Part shown: positions 1-6,855 of the stretch, piece after piece
How positions within the stretch are numbered: the first letter of the stretch is position 1
Layout of the letters: the number at the start of each line of letters is the position of its first letter
Source of the DNA: an uncultured Thermoleophilia bacterium
Lineage (GTDB): Bacteria > Actinomycetota > Thermoleophilia > UBA2241
NCBI GenBank assembly: GCA_903912585.1
Contig: CAIWHY010000107.1
Coordinates: 1 to 11,945 of the forward strand
Direction of reading: 5' to 3'
Length of the DNA stretch: 11,945 bases
Notes under the pieces: model-generated
Database searches by the model: none
Told to the model about the DNA's origin: nothing
What the model saw: only the letters and a program-made list of their open reading frames with translations
Translations under genes and position numbers: made by a program

Positions 1-2
1 AG

Positions 3-695
3 CAGGCCGGCGAGCCGGTGTGGCGCATGCTCGGGCTCGAGCGCCCATCTGTCGCCACGTCCTACACGATCGCCATCGGCGCGCCCGACGAGATGCTCGC
101 CCAGGCGCGCGCCGCAACGGACTTCCGAACGCTCAAGATCAAGCTCGGCTTCGAGGGCGACGTCGAGCTGGCGCGCAAGCTGGCCGATGCACTGCCCGAG
201 ACCCGGTTCCGCTACGACGCCAACGAGGGCTGGAGTCGCGAGCGCGCCGCGGCGGCCCTCGACGTGCTCGCCGGGCTGGGCGCGGAGCTCGTCGAGCAGC
301 CTCTGCCGGCCGCCGACGCCGACGGCATGGCCTGGCTGCGCGAGCGCACCGAGATCCCGTTGCTCGCCGACGAGGCGGTGTTGACGATCGCCGATCTCGA
401 CGCCGCAGCGGAGCTCTACGACGGCGTCGTGGTCAAGCTCTCCAAGGCGGGAGGCATCGCCAACGCCTTCGCGCTCATCTCGGCCTGCGCCGGCCGCGGC
501 CTGCGGGTCCTGCTCGGCTGCATGGTCGAGTCGAGCCTGGGGATCGCCGCCGGGCTCCAGCTGGCCGGTCTGGCCGACTACGTCGACCTCGACGGCGCCC
601 TGCTGCTCGCGGCGGACCCGTTCGCCGGCGTCGCCGTGGACGGTGACCGGCTCACGGCCGCGGATGCGCCGGGACTGGGCGTGACGCCGGTCTAG
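3..695 (+). CDS. L-Ala-D/L-Glu epimerase (dipeptide epimerase), N-terminus missing
   Basis: This is the C-terminal two thirds of an enolase-superfamily enzyme (muconate lactonizing/mandelate racemase type); the frame is open to the window edge, so the start is outside. Visible elements in order are the TSYTIAIG segment, the K-x-K motif (KIKLG, bases 135-143) whose second Lys is the catalytic base, the metal ligands in DANEGW, EQPL and ADEA, the second catalytic Lys in VKLSKAGG (434-445), and the barrel-end motif GCMVESSLG. This set is typical of dipeptide epimerases that interconvert L-Ala-L-Glu and L-Ala-D-Glu during murein peptide recycling in the cytoplasm. Other MLE-subgroup epimerases with different dipeptide specificity cannot be excluded. 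The gene converges on the next one and their TAG stops share a CTAG palindrome. Family call is firm; substrate is likely. Confidence 0.85.
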   Translation, partial: QAGEPVWRMLGLERPSVATSYTIAIGAPDEMLAQARAATDFRTLKIKLGFEGDVELARKLADALPETRFRYDANEGWSRERAAAALDVLAGLGAELVEQPLPAADADGMAWLRERTEIPLLADEAVLTIADLDAAAELYDGVVVKLSKAGGIANAFALISACAGRGLRVLLGCMVESSLGIAAGLQLAGLADYVDLDGALLLAADPFAGVAVDGDRLTAADAPGLGVTPV

Positions 696-1420
696 GCCTT
701 CTCGAGGGCCCCGTAGAGCGCCGCTCCGGTGCGCGCGACCGTCTCGAAGCCGCCGGCGTCCTCGGTCAACACGACGATGACCGTCCGGCGCTTGCCGGCG
801 CGTATGAGCGCGCAGTCGTGCGCGAAACGCGAGACCGGCGAGTCGTCGCCGCACTTGCCGGCGTACGTGGCCTCGGCCGGCAGGTAGCGGGCGATGCCGT
901 CGAGGTGCTCCTGCTTCTCGAGCGACGCCCATATCGGCCCGCTCACCGCGGGCCCGAGCACGTCGCCGACGGCGAGCTGCTCGAGCAGAGCGGCCAGGTC
1001 TCCGGCGCTGGTGTAGTTGTCGCGACCTTCTTCGACCGCCGCCGCGTCCATCATCAGGCGCTGCATCGCGGTGTGCGCGAGGCCGAGCTCCTGCGCCAGC
1101 GCATTGATCTTGTCGAGCCCGACGAAGCCGGCCACGATGTTGGTCGCGTCGTTGTCGCTGACCGCGAGCATGAGGTGGGCGTAGTCGGCGAGCGTGATCC
1201 GGGCGGCGTGACGGAAGCCTCTGAGCACGCCGCCCCCGCCGACGCTCGCCAGCGGCTGAAAGGCGAAGACCTGAGTCTCGCTGAGCTCGCCGCGCTCCAC
1301 GGCACGCCAGAACGCCGCCGCGACGAGCACCTTGATCGTGGAGTACGACGGCAGGCGCTCGTCCTCGTGCGCCGTCATGCTGGCGCCGGTCTCGAGCTCT
1401 TTGGCAACGTAGGCGATCAC
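692..1420 (-). CDS. Class A beta-lactamase-like serine hydrolase
   Basis: The fold is that of class A beta-lactamases and related penicillin-recognising serine hydrolases. With a start at GTG 1420, the nucleophile motif S-T-I-K is at residues 27-30 and the SDN loop at 88-90. The third motif reads K-C-G at 189-191 rather than KTG or KSG. The omega-loop region (MMDAAAVEEGRDNYTSAGDL) does not show the usual ExxLN, so true beta-lactam hydrolysis is doubtful. There is no signal peptide, which is odd for this normally exported family. I chose GTG 1420 because the conserved domain begins right there and TAGGAT lies 7 nt upstream, as expected for a leaderless transcript; GTG 1468 would add 16 residues of low-complexity sequence. 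It follows fabI on the same strand. A cell-wall or peptide-processing role is inference. Confidence 0.75.
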   Translation of the reverse strand: MIAYVAKELETGASMTAHEDERLPSYSTIKVLVAAAFWRAVERGELSETQVFAFQPLASVGGGGVLRGFRHAARITLADYAHLMLAVSDNDATNIVAGFVGLDKINALAQELGLAHTAMQRLMMDAAAVEEGRDNYTSAGDLAALLEQLAVGDVLGPAVSGPIWASLEKQEHLDGIARYLPAEATYAGKCGDDSPVSRFAHDCALIRAGKRRTVIVVLTEDAGGFETVARTGAALYGALEKA

Positions 1421-1427
1421 AGCGCCA

Positions 1428-1433
1428 ATCCTA
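1428..1433 (-). promoter_or_regulatory. Candidate -10 box (TAGGAT) for a leaderless start
   Basis: On the minus strand TAGGAT ends 7 nt before GTG 1420. This fits the TANNNT box of leaderless actinobacterial genes. There is no convincing -35 hexamer, and the gene could also be read through from fabI. Confidence 0.3.
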
Positions 1434-1539
1434 CCCCTTCGGTCCGCCGCGGCCCCGGCGGGCTTCACGCGAAGGCCACCGTGGTCGACGACTCATGTGC
1501 CGCACGCCGGGACTGCGTTCCGCCGCCGGCCCGGGAAGC

Positions 1540-2307
1540 TCAGATCGTCGCGTGTGCTCCGGCGTCCACGTGCACGACCTCGCCGGTGATGGCGCGCGAG
1601 AGGTCGCTGAGGAGGAACACCGTGGCGTCGGCGACCTCCTCGGTGGTCACGTTGCGGCGCAGCGGCGTGTGGCTCTCGAGCAGGTCGAGCATGCCGCTGA
1701 AGTCCTTGATGGTGCGCGCGGCGACGGTGGCGATCGGGCCGGCGGAGATGGCGTTGACGCGGATGCCCTCCGGCCCGAGGTCGGCGGCGAGGTAGCGCAC
1801 GGCGCTCTCCAGCGACGCCTTGGCCGGTCCCATCACGTTGTAGTTGGGGACCACGCGCCACGAGCCGGCGTAGGTCATCGTCACGATCGCCCCGCCGCGC
1901 GTCATGAGGCGCCGCGCCTCCCGCGCGGTGGCGATCAGCGAGTAGGAACTGATGTCGTTGGCCTGCGCGAAGCCGTCGCGGGTGGTCTCGACGAAGTTGC
2001 CCTGCAGGTCGTGGGCCGGGGCCCAGGCGATGCTGTGGACCATGCCGTCGAGTACCGGCATGGTCCGCGCGAGCTCGTCGATCGCCTGCCGCACGGCTTC
2101 ATCACTGCTCACGTCGAGCTCGATCATGGGCGCCCCGCCGAGCTTGGTGGCCAGCGCGCCGACGCGGCGCTTGAGGCGTTCAGCCTGGTACGTGAGGGCG
2201 ACGCTCCCGCCTTCGCGCTTGATCGCCAGCGCCACCGACCAGGCGATGGATCGCGAGTTGGCGGCGCCCGTGACGAGGAAGTTCTTGCCTTCGAGCAGAC
2301 CGGTCAC
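1540..2307 (-). CDS. fabI: Enoyl-[acyl-carrier-protein] reductase [NADH] FabI
   Basis: FabI reduces trans-2-enoyl-ACP in the last step of each round of type II fatty acid synthesis. The 255-residue protein is full length. It shows the FabI-type nucleotide site (LVTGAANSRSIAW, about residues 11-23), a conserved HSIAWAP stretch (91-97), and the catalytic triad Y146, Y156 and K163 in TYAG and NYNVMGPAK, with the same numbering as the E. coli enzyme. The C-terminal SDLSRAITGEVVHVDAG is also typical. Where E. coli FabI has Gly93, a triclosan-linked residue, this protein has Ala94; I recall Ala there in other FabI proteins, so no resistance claim is made. The GTG start has a good ribosome site (GGAGG, about 6 nt away). 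It sits 55 nt after the anti-sigma gene and may be cotranscribed with it. Confidence 0.93.
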   Translation of the reverse strand: MTGLLEGKNFLVTGAANSRSIAWSVALAIKREGGSVALTYQAERLKRRVGALATKLGGAPMIELDVSSDEAVRQAIDELARTMPVLDGMVHSIAWAPAHDLQGNFVETTRDGFAQANDISSYSLIATAREARRLMTRGGAIVTMTYAGSWRVVPNYNVMGPAKASLESAVRYLAADLGPEGIRVNAISAGPIATVAARTIKDFSGMLDLLESHTPLRRNVTTEEVADATVFLLSDLSRAITGEVVHVDAGAHATI

Positions 2308-2362
2308 TGTTCCCTCCCGTACGACGGGGGGAGTCTATCCGACCCGGCGCGCGGAGGCGCCG

Positions 2363-3355
2363 TCAGGGGACGCTCAGCGACGTGACGTCCGTGCCCGGCG
2401 GGAGTTCCTCCGCGAGCGCTACGTGGCCGTGGTAGGCGAACGTCTTCGTGGGCTGCGTCACGGCCCACTGGCTGAGGTCGGCTGGCGGCGACGCCGGCGG
2501 CGTGGTCGCGGGGATTGCCGGGGCGGGGGCGGGGGCGGCGCTGGGCGCGGCCGGCGTCGCCGCTCCGGGCGACGGCTCCGGCGAGGGCGTAGCGCCGGCG
2601 ATGGTCGCCGCCGCCGGGCTGACGCTGATCAGCGGCGGCGGCTCGTTGTACGCCTGCGTGGCGGCGCTGCCGGCCGGCGAGAGCAGCAGGAGATGCAGCT
2701 TGCCGGCCTCGGCCGGCGCCTCACCCACGTGCAGCCGGACGAGCCCGGCGGCGTGTCCCTTGAGTTCCCTGAGCACCGCGAACTGCTGGTAGCCGCCGGC
2801 GGCCTTCCGCGCGCGGGCGACCACGACCGTGGCGAACTGTTTCGCCTGATCCGTCAGAGCCACCACCGGCGTGGCGACGTCCTGGCTTCCGGCGGCCGAC
2901 GGCGCGGACTTGGAGGCCTCGGAAGTCACGGAGCCGTTCAGGCTGAGGCGTCCGCCGCCGCGGGTGCTGACGATCGCCGCGCCGATCGCGACGGCGAGGA
3001 CGACGATGAGCGCCGGCGCGAGCACGCGCAGCCAGCGTGGCGAGCGCCCGCGCGCCCGCTTGGGCGCGTCGAAGAACTCGCCCAGCGCCGCCCAGCGCGG
3101 CGACGAGAGGTCCGTGTAGTCCTCGGGCGGCGCCGGGACGGCGGCCGCGATGCGCGCGCCGACCGCCTCGGCTTGCGCGCGGACCGTCTCGAGCCGTGCG
3201 CCCAGCTCGCCGTCGGCCGCGGCCGCGGCCGCGAGCTCGGGGTCGTCCTCGAGCCCAAGCGCGTTGGCGAGCAGGCGGTCGTCGTCGAACTCGCGGCCCG
3301 CCTTCGCCGCATCCTCGCCCGGCATCGCCGAGTCTGCGTGAGGCTCGTCAGGCAT
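2363..3355 (-). CDS. Membrane-anchored anti-sigma factor (no zinc motif)
   Basis: The protein has 330 residues. Residues 1-108 are charged and Ala-rich and would be cytoplasmic. A single membrane helix follows (about 109-130, WLRVLAPALIVVLAVAIG), then a long extracellular part with a Pro/Ala/Ser-rich stretch (about 262-305) ending in ...GTDVTSLSVP. It starts with ATG inside the end of the sigma gene (overlap ATGCCTGA, 8 nt), which is the usual translationally coupled arrangement of an ECF sigma factor and its inhibitor. The zinc anti-sigma signature HxxxCxxC is absent, so binding would have to use another N-terminal helix arrangement. The assignment rests on position, topology and overlap, not on recognised sequence. 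The signal sensed cannot be told. Confidence 0.7.
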   Translation of the reverse strand: MPDEPHADSAMPGEDAAKAGREFDDDRLLANALGLEDDPELAAAAAADGELGARLETVRAQAEAVGARIAAAVPAPPEDYTDLSSPRWAALGEFFDAPKRARGRSPRWLRVLAPALIVVLAVAIGAAIVSTRGGGRLSLNGSVTSEASKSAPSAAGSQDVATPVVALTDQAKQFATVVVARARKAAGGYQQFAVLRELKGHAAGLVRLHVGEAPAEAGKLHLLLLSPAGSAATQAYNEPPPLISVSPAAATIAGATPSPEPSPGAATPAAPSAAPAPAPAIPATTPPASPPADLSQWAVTQPTKTFAYHGHVALAEELPPGTDVTSLSVP

Positions 3356-3794
3356 CGTGCTCGAATCCGTTCTCGATCAGCGTCGTCCGCAGGCGCTTCA
3401 CGGCGCCGTGCAGCCGGGACTTCACGGTGCCCACGGGGATGTCCTGCGCCTTGGCGATCTCCTCCAGAGGCAGGTCGACGAAGTAGCGCAGCGCGACGCA
3501 CTCGCGCAGCTCGGGGGACAGGCCGGCGAGCGCTTCGCGCAGCGCGGGGTCGGACGGGCCGGCGGGCGGGTCGACCGTCCCGGTCGGGGCGATCTGCTCG
3601 AGCTTGTCCAGGAGCCCGAAGCGCGTCTTGCGCCGGCGCCCGTGGTCGCGCCCCGTGTTGAGGATGACCCTGTAGAACCAGGCGAGGAACACCTCCTCGG
3701 CCGGGATCTTGGCCCTGTACACTTTGATGAACACTTCCTGCACGGCGTCGTCGACCTCCTCGCAGAACCCCTGAAGGAAGAGGATGCGCCGCAC
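3348..3794 (-). CDS. ECF-type RNA polymerase sigma factor (sigma-70 family)
   Basis: The gene encodes region 2 (CEEVDDAVQEVFIKVYRAK, then WFYRVILNTGRDHGRRR for the -10 recognition helix) and region 4 (LSPELRECVALRYFVDLPLEEIA, then VGTVKSRLHGAVKRLR, the helix-turn-helix for the -35 box). From the first conventional start, GTG 3794, the product has 148 residues and lacks the first part of region 2. Recognisable sigma sequence continues upstream in frame to about base 3887 without a standard start codon (see next entry). The 3' end overlaps the anti-sigma gene by 8 nt. It lies downstream of murB on the same strand. Target promoters are unknown; autoregulation of the pair is common in the family but not shown here. 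Confidence 0.88.
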   Translation of the reverse strand: MRRILFLQGFCEEVDDAVQEVFIKVYRAKIPAEEVFLAWFYRVILNTGRDHGRRRKTRFGLLDKLEQIAPTGTVDPPAGPSDPALREALAGLSPELRECVALRYFVDLPLEEIAKAQDIPVGTVKSRLHGAVKRLRTTLIENGFEHDA

Positions 3795-3887
3795 CTGCGG
3801 GGCGTAGCGCCGGAAGAACTCGGCGCGCGCCTCCGGCTGTGCCGTCCGCAGCCCGTCTACGAGGCCGTGCGGAAGTTCCTCGATGAC
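3795..3887 (-). other. In-frame N-terminal extension of the sigma gene lacking a standard start codon
   Basis: Upstream of GTG 3794 the same frame stays open and encodes VIEELPHGLVDGLR followed by TAQPEARAEFFRRYAPQ, which looks like the normal start of sigma region 2.1 (compare the common xFxxLYRRYAPxVxR pattern). A strong ribosome site, GGAGG (3891-3895 on the minus strand), precedes it. The codons at the right distance are GTC (3885-3887, 3 nt away) and ATC (3882-3884, 6 nt away). CTG 3849-3851 is the only other near-cognate start. Either a rare ATC/GTC start is used, or there is a base error or mutation (GTC for GTG), or translation really begins at 3794. Confidence 0.55.
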
Positions 3888-3947
3888 CTTCCTCCAGGGT
3901 GAGAGACGCCGGTCGGGGGACGCGGGTTCGCCGCGCCGGACGCGGCA

Positions 3948-3953
3948 AGTATA
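3948..3953 (-). promoter_or_regulatory. Possible -10 box (TATACT) upstream of the sigma gene
   Basis: TATACT on the minus strand lies about 60 nt before the ribosome site of the sigma gene, in the gap after murB. No -35 hexamer is recognisable at 16-18 nt, so this is a weak call. Confidence 0.3.
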
Positions 3954-3958
3954 GCGCG

Positions 3959-3990
3959 GCGCCGGACGCCCGGGACGACTGCTCCGGCGC
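3959..3990. terminator. Hairpin after murB (8-bp GC stem, no T-run)
   Basis: GCGCCGGA (3959-3966) pairs with TCCGGCGC (3983-3990) around a 16-nt loop. It lies just past the murB stop and before the sigma gene. There is no T-tract, so it may be a weak terminator or merely a structured spacer. Confidence 0.35.
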
Positions 3991-3998
3991 GTGAGTGA

Positions 3999-4895
3999 CT
4001 AGCGCGGAGCCGGCTGCCCGAAGCCGAGCCGGCGTACCTCCTCGACCAGTTCGTGGCCGCTCTGCTCGCGCACGCGGCGCTTGACCTCGGCCGCCAGCGC
4101 GACGATGTCTGTGGCGCTGGCGCCCGGCGAGGCGACGAGGAAGTTGGCGTGCTTCTCGCTCACGCAGGCGCCGCCGAGCCGGAAGCCCTTGAGGCCGGCG
4201 TCCTCGATGAGACGGGCCGCCGGCAGCTCGCGCGACGGGTTCTTGAAGAAGCTGCCGCAAGAGGCATACTCGAGCGGGTGCTTGCTGCGGCGCAGCTCGG
4301 CGTCCCGGGCGATCTCCTCGAGCAGGGCCGAACGTTCGCCGCGGGCGAGGCGGAACACGGCGGAGAGCACCGTGAGCTCCGGCAGTTGCTTGAAAAGGCT
4401 CGTGCGGTAGCCGAACTCGAGCGCCGCCGGCTCCTTCACGTGCTCGCTGACGCCGTCGAGAAGGTGGACGCCCACGAGGACGTCGCTCACGGCGCGTCCG
4501 TAGGCGCCGGCGTTGCCCACGACGGCGCCGCCGACCGAGCCCGGGATGTTGCCGGCGAACTCGAGGCCGGCGAGACCCCGTTCGGCGAGGTCGGTGACCA
4601 GCCCGGGCAGCTCGGCGCCGGCCTCGACCTCGAGGTGCTCGCCGTCGATCGTGTATGCCTCGTTGCGCGCGAGGACGGTGAGCCCGGGAAGCCCCGCGTC
4701 GCTGACGAGGACGTTGGTCGCGCGGCCGAGCACGGTGAGGGGGACGCCGGCGCCGCGCGCGGTCTTGACCGCGTGCACGAGCGCGCCGGTCGAGGTGGCC
4801 CGGTAGAGATACTCCGCCGGGCCGCCGACGCCGTAGGCGCAGAGCGGCGCGAGAGGCACGGCCTCTTCGAGGCCGTCCAGCTCGCGCCTCAGCAT
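3999..4895 (-). CDS. murB: UDP-N-acetylenolpyruvoylglucosamine reductase MurB
   Basis: MurB is the FAD- and NADPH-dependent cytoplasmic enzyme that makes UDP-N-acetylmuramate, the second committed step to peptidoglycan. Visible motifs are LAPLCAYGVGGPAE near the start, a flavin-binding GRATNVLVSDAG (the usual form is G-x-G-S-N, so A-T is a mild deviation), AGNIPGSVGGAVVGNAGAYG, YRTSLFK, the proton donor Ser215 in CGSFFKNP, LIEDAGLKG, and SEKHANFLV with the C-terminal acid. I prefer ATG 4895 (298 residues, GAGG 4 nt upstream, normal MurB N-terminus). GTG 4913 is possible as a leaderless start (TACGAT 6 nt before it), and GTG 4949 would add a Cys-rich stretch unlike MurB. It is divergent from the rrf2-met operon, with which it shares the intergenic region. 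Confidence 0.93.
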   Translation of the reverse strand: MLRRELDGLEEAVPLAPLCAYGVGGPAEYLYRATSTGALVHAVKTARGAGVPLTVLGRATNVLVSDAGLPGLTVLARNEAYTIDGEHLEVEAGAELPGLVTDLAERGLAGLEFAGNIPGSVGGAVVGNAGAYGRAVSDVLVGVHLLDGVSEHVKEPAALEFGYRTSLFKQLPELTVLSAVFRLARGERSALLEEIARDAELRRSKHPLEYASCGSFFKNPSRELPAARLIEDAGLKGFRLGGACVSEKHANFLVASPGASATDIVALAAEVKRRVREQSGHELVEEVRRLGFGQPAPR

Positions 4896-4965
4896 GTCTC
4901 CTCGTTCGTCCACGCGGCAATCGTAGCAGCATCCCGCCGCCCGGCTCACGGCGGACCGGCCCGGC

Positions 4966-4994
4966 TTGACACCGGCAGGCCGGTCTCCTAAAGT
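4966..4994 (+). promoter_or_regulatory. Sigma-70-type promoter of the rrf2-metY-metX-metW operon
   Basis: A perfect -35 TTGACA (4966-4971) is followed after exactly 17 nt by TAAAGT (4989-4994), which matches the -10 consensus at 4 of 6 bases. Transcription would begin near 5001, giving a leader of about 46 nt before the regulator's ATG. Confidence 0.7.
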
Positions 4995-5001
4995 TCCCCA
5001 A

Positions 5002-5026
5002 CTCTAGTGAGAAGTAGGATTTAGAG
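5002..5026. promoter_or_regulatory. Candidate operator: CTCTA-N15-TAGAG inverted repeat
   Basis: CTCTA (5002-5006) and TAGAG (5022-5026) are inverted repeats just downstream of the predicted transcription start and upstream of the Rrf2 gene, in an AT-richer stretch than its surroundings. Rrf2 proteins often bind such dyads in their own leader. Short half-sites make chance possible. Confidence 0.35.
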
Positions 5027-5046
5027 AAAGCGGGTAGTGACGCGCC

Positions 5047-5466
5047 ATGGTCCACCTGTCCAGCAAGAGCGACTACGCGATCAAGGCGCTGGTGCGCCTG
5101 GCTCTCGCCAACGGCGACGGGCCCGTGCGGGCGCGCGAGATCTCCGACTACGCCGGCATCCCGCTCAAGTTCCTGGAGCAGGTCATGCACGACCTTCGCC
5201 AGGGCGGGCTGGTCACGAGCCAGCGCGGCAAAGGCGGCGGCTACGCGATCGCGCGGGACCCGGCCACGATCAGCTTCGCCGACGTCATCGACCTCATCGA
5301 GGGCTCGCACGGCGGCATGGGGCGAATGCGCAGCGTCGACCGGGCCCAGCCCCTGGTCGAGCCGGTCTGGCGCGAGGTACGGGAGTGCACTCGCGCCATC
5401 CTCCGCGCAGCGACGATCGCCGGCGCAGCGGAGCGCACCAACGAAGACCCCATGTACTACATCTGA
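5047..5466 (+). CDS. Rrf2-family transcriptional regulator, cluster cysteines absent
   Basis: The 139-residue protein starts with the Rrf2 signature LSSKSDYAIKALVRLA, has the winged helix (REISDYAGIPLKFLEQVMHDLRQGGLV, about 30-56), the wing SQRGKGGGYAIARDP (about 58-72), and the dimer helix entry ISFADVIDLIEG. Fe-S Rrf2 sensors such as IscR or NsrR carry three Cys near residues 90-106. Here only Cys114 is present, so the protein is more like the cluster-free CymR type that regulates sulfur metabolism. It is the first gene of the methionine operon, 16 nt before metY. Control of metYXW in response to a sulfur metabolite is a reasonable inference from context. The ribosome site is weak. Confidence 0.88.
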   Translation: MVHLSSKSDYAIKALVRLALANGDGPVRAREISDYAGIPLKFLEQVMHDLRQGGLVTSQRGKGGGYAIARDPATISFADVIDLIEGSHGGMGRMRSVDRAQPLVEPVWREVRECTRAILRAATIAGAAERTNEDPMYYI

Positions 5467-5482
5467 CAGGAGAAGAGACGAC

Positions 5483-6784
5483 ATGAGCAACGCTGAGACC
5501 ACGGAGATCCCGCAGGGCTTCGAGACTTTGGCTCTCCACGGTGGCCAGGTGGCCGACCCCACGACCAACGCCCGCGCGGTACCGATCTACCAGACGACGT
5601 CCTACGTCTTCAACGACTCCGACCACGCCGCGAACCTCTTCGGCCTGCGCGAGTTCGGCAACATCTACACGCGCATCATGAACCCCACCAGCGACGTGTT
5701 CGAGAAGCGCGTCGCCGCCCTCGAGGGCGGCGTCGGAGCGCTGGCCTTCGCCTCCGGCTCCGCCGCCGTGACCTTCTCGATCCTCAACATCGCCGGCTCG
5801 GGCGACCACATCGTGAGCGCCAACAGCCTGTACGGCGGCACGTACAACCTTTTCGTGCACACGCTGCCGCGCTTCGGCGTCGGCGTCGACCTGGTCGACC
5901 CGACCGACCCGGAGAACTTCCGCCGCGCCATCAAGCCCAACACCAAGCTGCTCTTCGCCGAGACCGTGGGCAACCCCAAGCTCGACACCCTTGACCTCGA
6001 CGCCGTCGCGGCCATCGCGCACGAGGCCGGCATCCCGTTGATCGTCGACAACACGATGGCCACGCCGTACTTGATCAAGCCCATCGACCACGGCGCCGAC
6101 ATCGTGGTGCACTCCGCCACCAAGTTCATCGGCGGCCACGGCACCTCCATCGGCGGCGTCGTCGTCGACTCCGGCAAGTTCGATTGGTCGCTGAACGACA
6201 AGTTCCCCGGCCTCGTCGAGCCGGACGCCAGCTACCACGGCCTCAAGTTCTACGAGGCCCTCGGCCCGATCACCTACATCGTCAAGCTGCGCGTGAGCCT
6301 GCTGCGCGACGTCGGAGCGGCGGTGTCCCCGTTCAACTCGTTCCTGTTCCTGCAGGGGCTCGAGACGCTGCCGCTGCGCATGGAGCGGCACAGCACCAAC
6401 GCCTACGCGGTGGCGCGCTTCCTCGAGGAGCATCCCAAGGTCGGCTGGGTGAGCTATCCGGGGCTGGAGTGCCACCCCAACCACGAGCTCGCGAAGAAAT
6501 ATCACTACCGCGGCCTCTACGGCGCCATCATCGGCTTCGGCATCCTGGGCGGCCGCGACGCCGGCCGCACGTTCGTGGAGAGCACGCAGCTGCTCTCTCA
6601 TCTGGCCAACATCGGCGACGCCAAGTCGCTCGTCATCCACCCGGCGACGACCACCCACTCGCAGCTCGACGCCGACGAGCAGTTGCTCGCCGGCGTGACC
6701 GACGACTTCGTGCGCCTGAGCATCGGTATCGAGTCGCTGGAGGACATCGTCGCGGACGTCGAGCAGGCGCTCGCGAAGGCCTGA
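5483..6784 (+). CDS. metY: O-acetylhomoserine sulfhydrylase (O-acetylhomoserine aminocarboxypropyltransferase)
   Basis: This is a PLP enzyme of the Cys/Met metabolism family, 433 residues, the length typical of MetY rather than the shorter (about 380-400) MetB/MetC. It starts with FETLALHGGQVADPTTNARAVPIYQTTSY and has YTRIMNPTSDVFEKRVAALEGG, the PLP-stacking region YGGTYNLF, the cofactor aspartate in IVDNTMATPY, and the Schiff-base lysine K214 in VVHSATKFIGGHG. It condenses O-acetyl-L-homoserine with sulfide to give homocysteine. The acetyl donor would be made by metX downstream, so together they form the direct sulfhydrylation route. AGGAG lies about 11 nt before the ATG. It follows the Rrf2 gene by 16 nt and precedes a hairpin-bearing gap before metX. 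Confidence 0.93.
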   Translation: MSNAETTEIPQGFETLALHGGQVADPTTNARAVPIYQTTSYVFNDSDHAANLFGLREFGNIYTRIMNPTSDVFEKRVAALEGGVGALAFASGSAAVTFSILNIAGSGDHIVSANSLYGGTYNLFVHTLPRFGVGVDLVDPTDPENFRRAIKPNTKLLFAETVGNPKLDTLDLDAVAAIAHEAGIPLIVDNTMATPYLIKPIDHGADIVVHSATKFIGGHGTSIGGVVVDSGKFDWSLNDKFPGLVEPDASYHGLKFYEALGPITYIVKLRVSLLRDVGAAVSPFNSFLFLQGLETLPLRMERHSTNAYAVARFLEEHPKVGWVSYPGLECHPNHELAKKYHYRGLYGAIIGFGILGGRDAGRTFVESTQLLSHLANIGDAKSLVIHPATTTHSQLDADEQLLAGVTDDFVRLSIGIESLEDIVADVEQALAKA

Positions 6785-6803
6785 GCGCCGGCGAGGCATA
6801 GAA

Positions 6804-6840
6804 TGTACGGCGGGCGTCCGCAGGGGCCGCCCGTCGTACA
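6804..6840. promoter_or_regulatory. 13-bp inverted repeat between metY and metX
   Basis: TGTACGGCGGGCG (6804-6816) pairs with CGCCCGTCGTACA (6828-6840); 12 pairs are Watson-Crick and one is G-U, with an 11-nt loop. It ends just upstream of the metX ribosome site (GAGG, 6847-6850). No T-run follows, so it is not a standard terminator. A TAGAAT hexamer (6799-6804) abuts its left arm and could be the -10 box of an internal promoter, making the repeat an operator. Otherwise it may set metX translation or mRNA stability. Confidence 0.6.
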
Positions 6841-6855
6841 CGCTTCGAGGTCGCG

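Noticed and set aside
1469..1539. Search for a terminator or RNA between fabI and the serine hydrolase
   Set aside because: Only short GC dyads are present, without a T-run or a recognisable structure.
2938..5568. 876-codon open frame on the minus strand across the anti-sigma, sigma, murB and rrf2 genes
   Set aside because: It is very rich in Arg, Ala, Gly and Pro with no domain. It overlaps four well-supported genes in other frames; long antisense or off-frame openings are usual at this GC content.
5294..6841. 515-codon open frame antisense to metY
   Set aside because: It mirrors metY codons (Val/Glu/Asp/Gly-rich, no motif). metY has full motif support on the plus strand.
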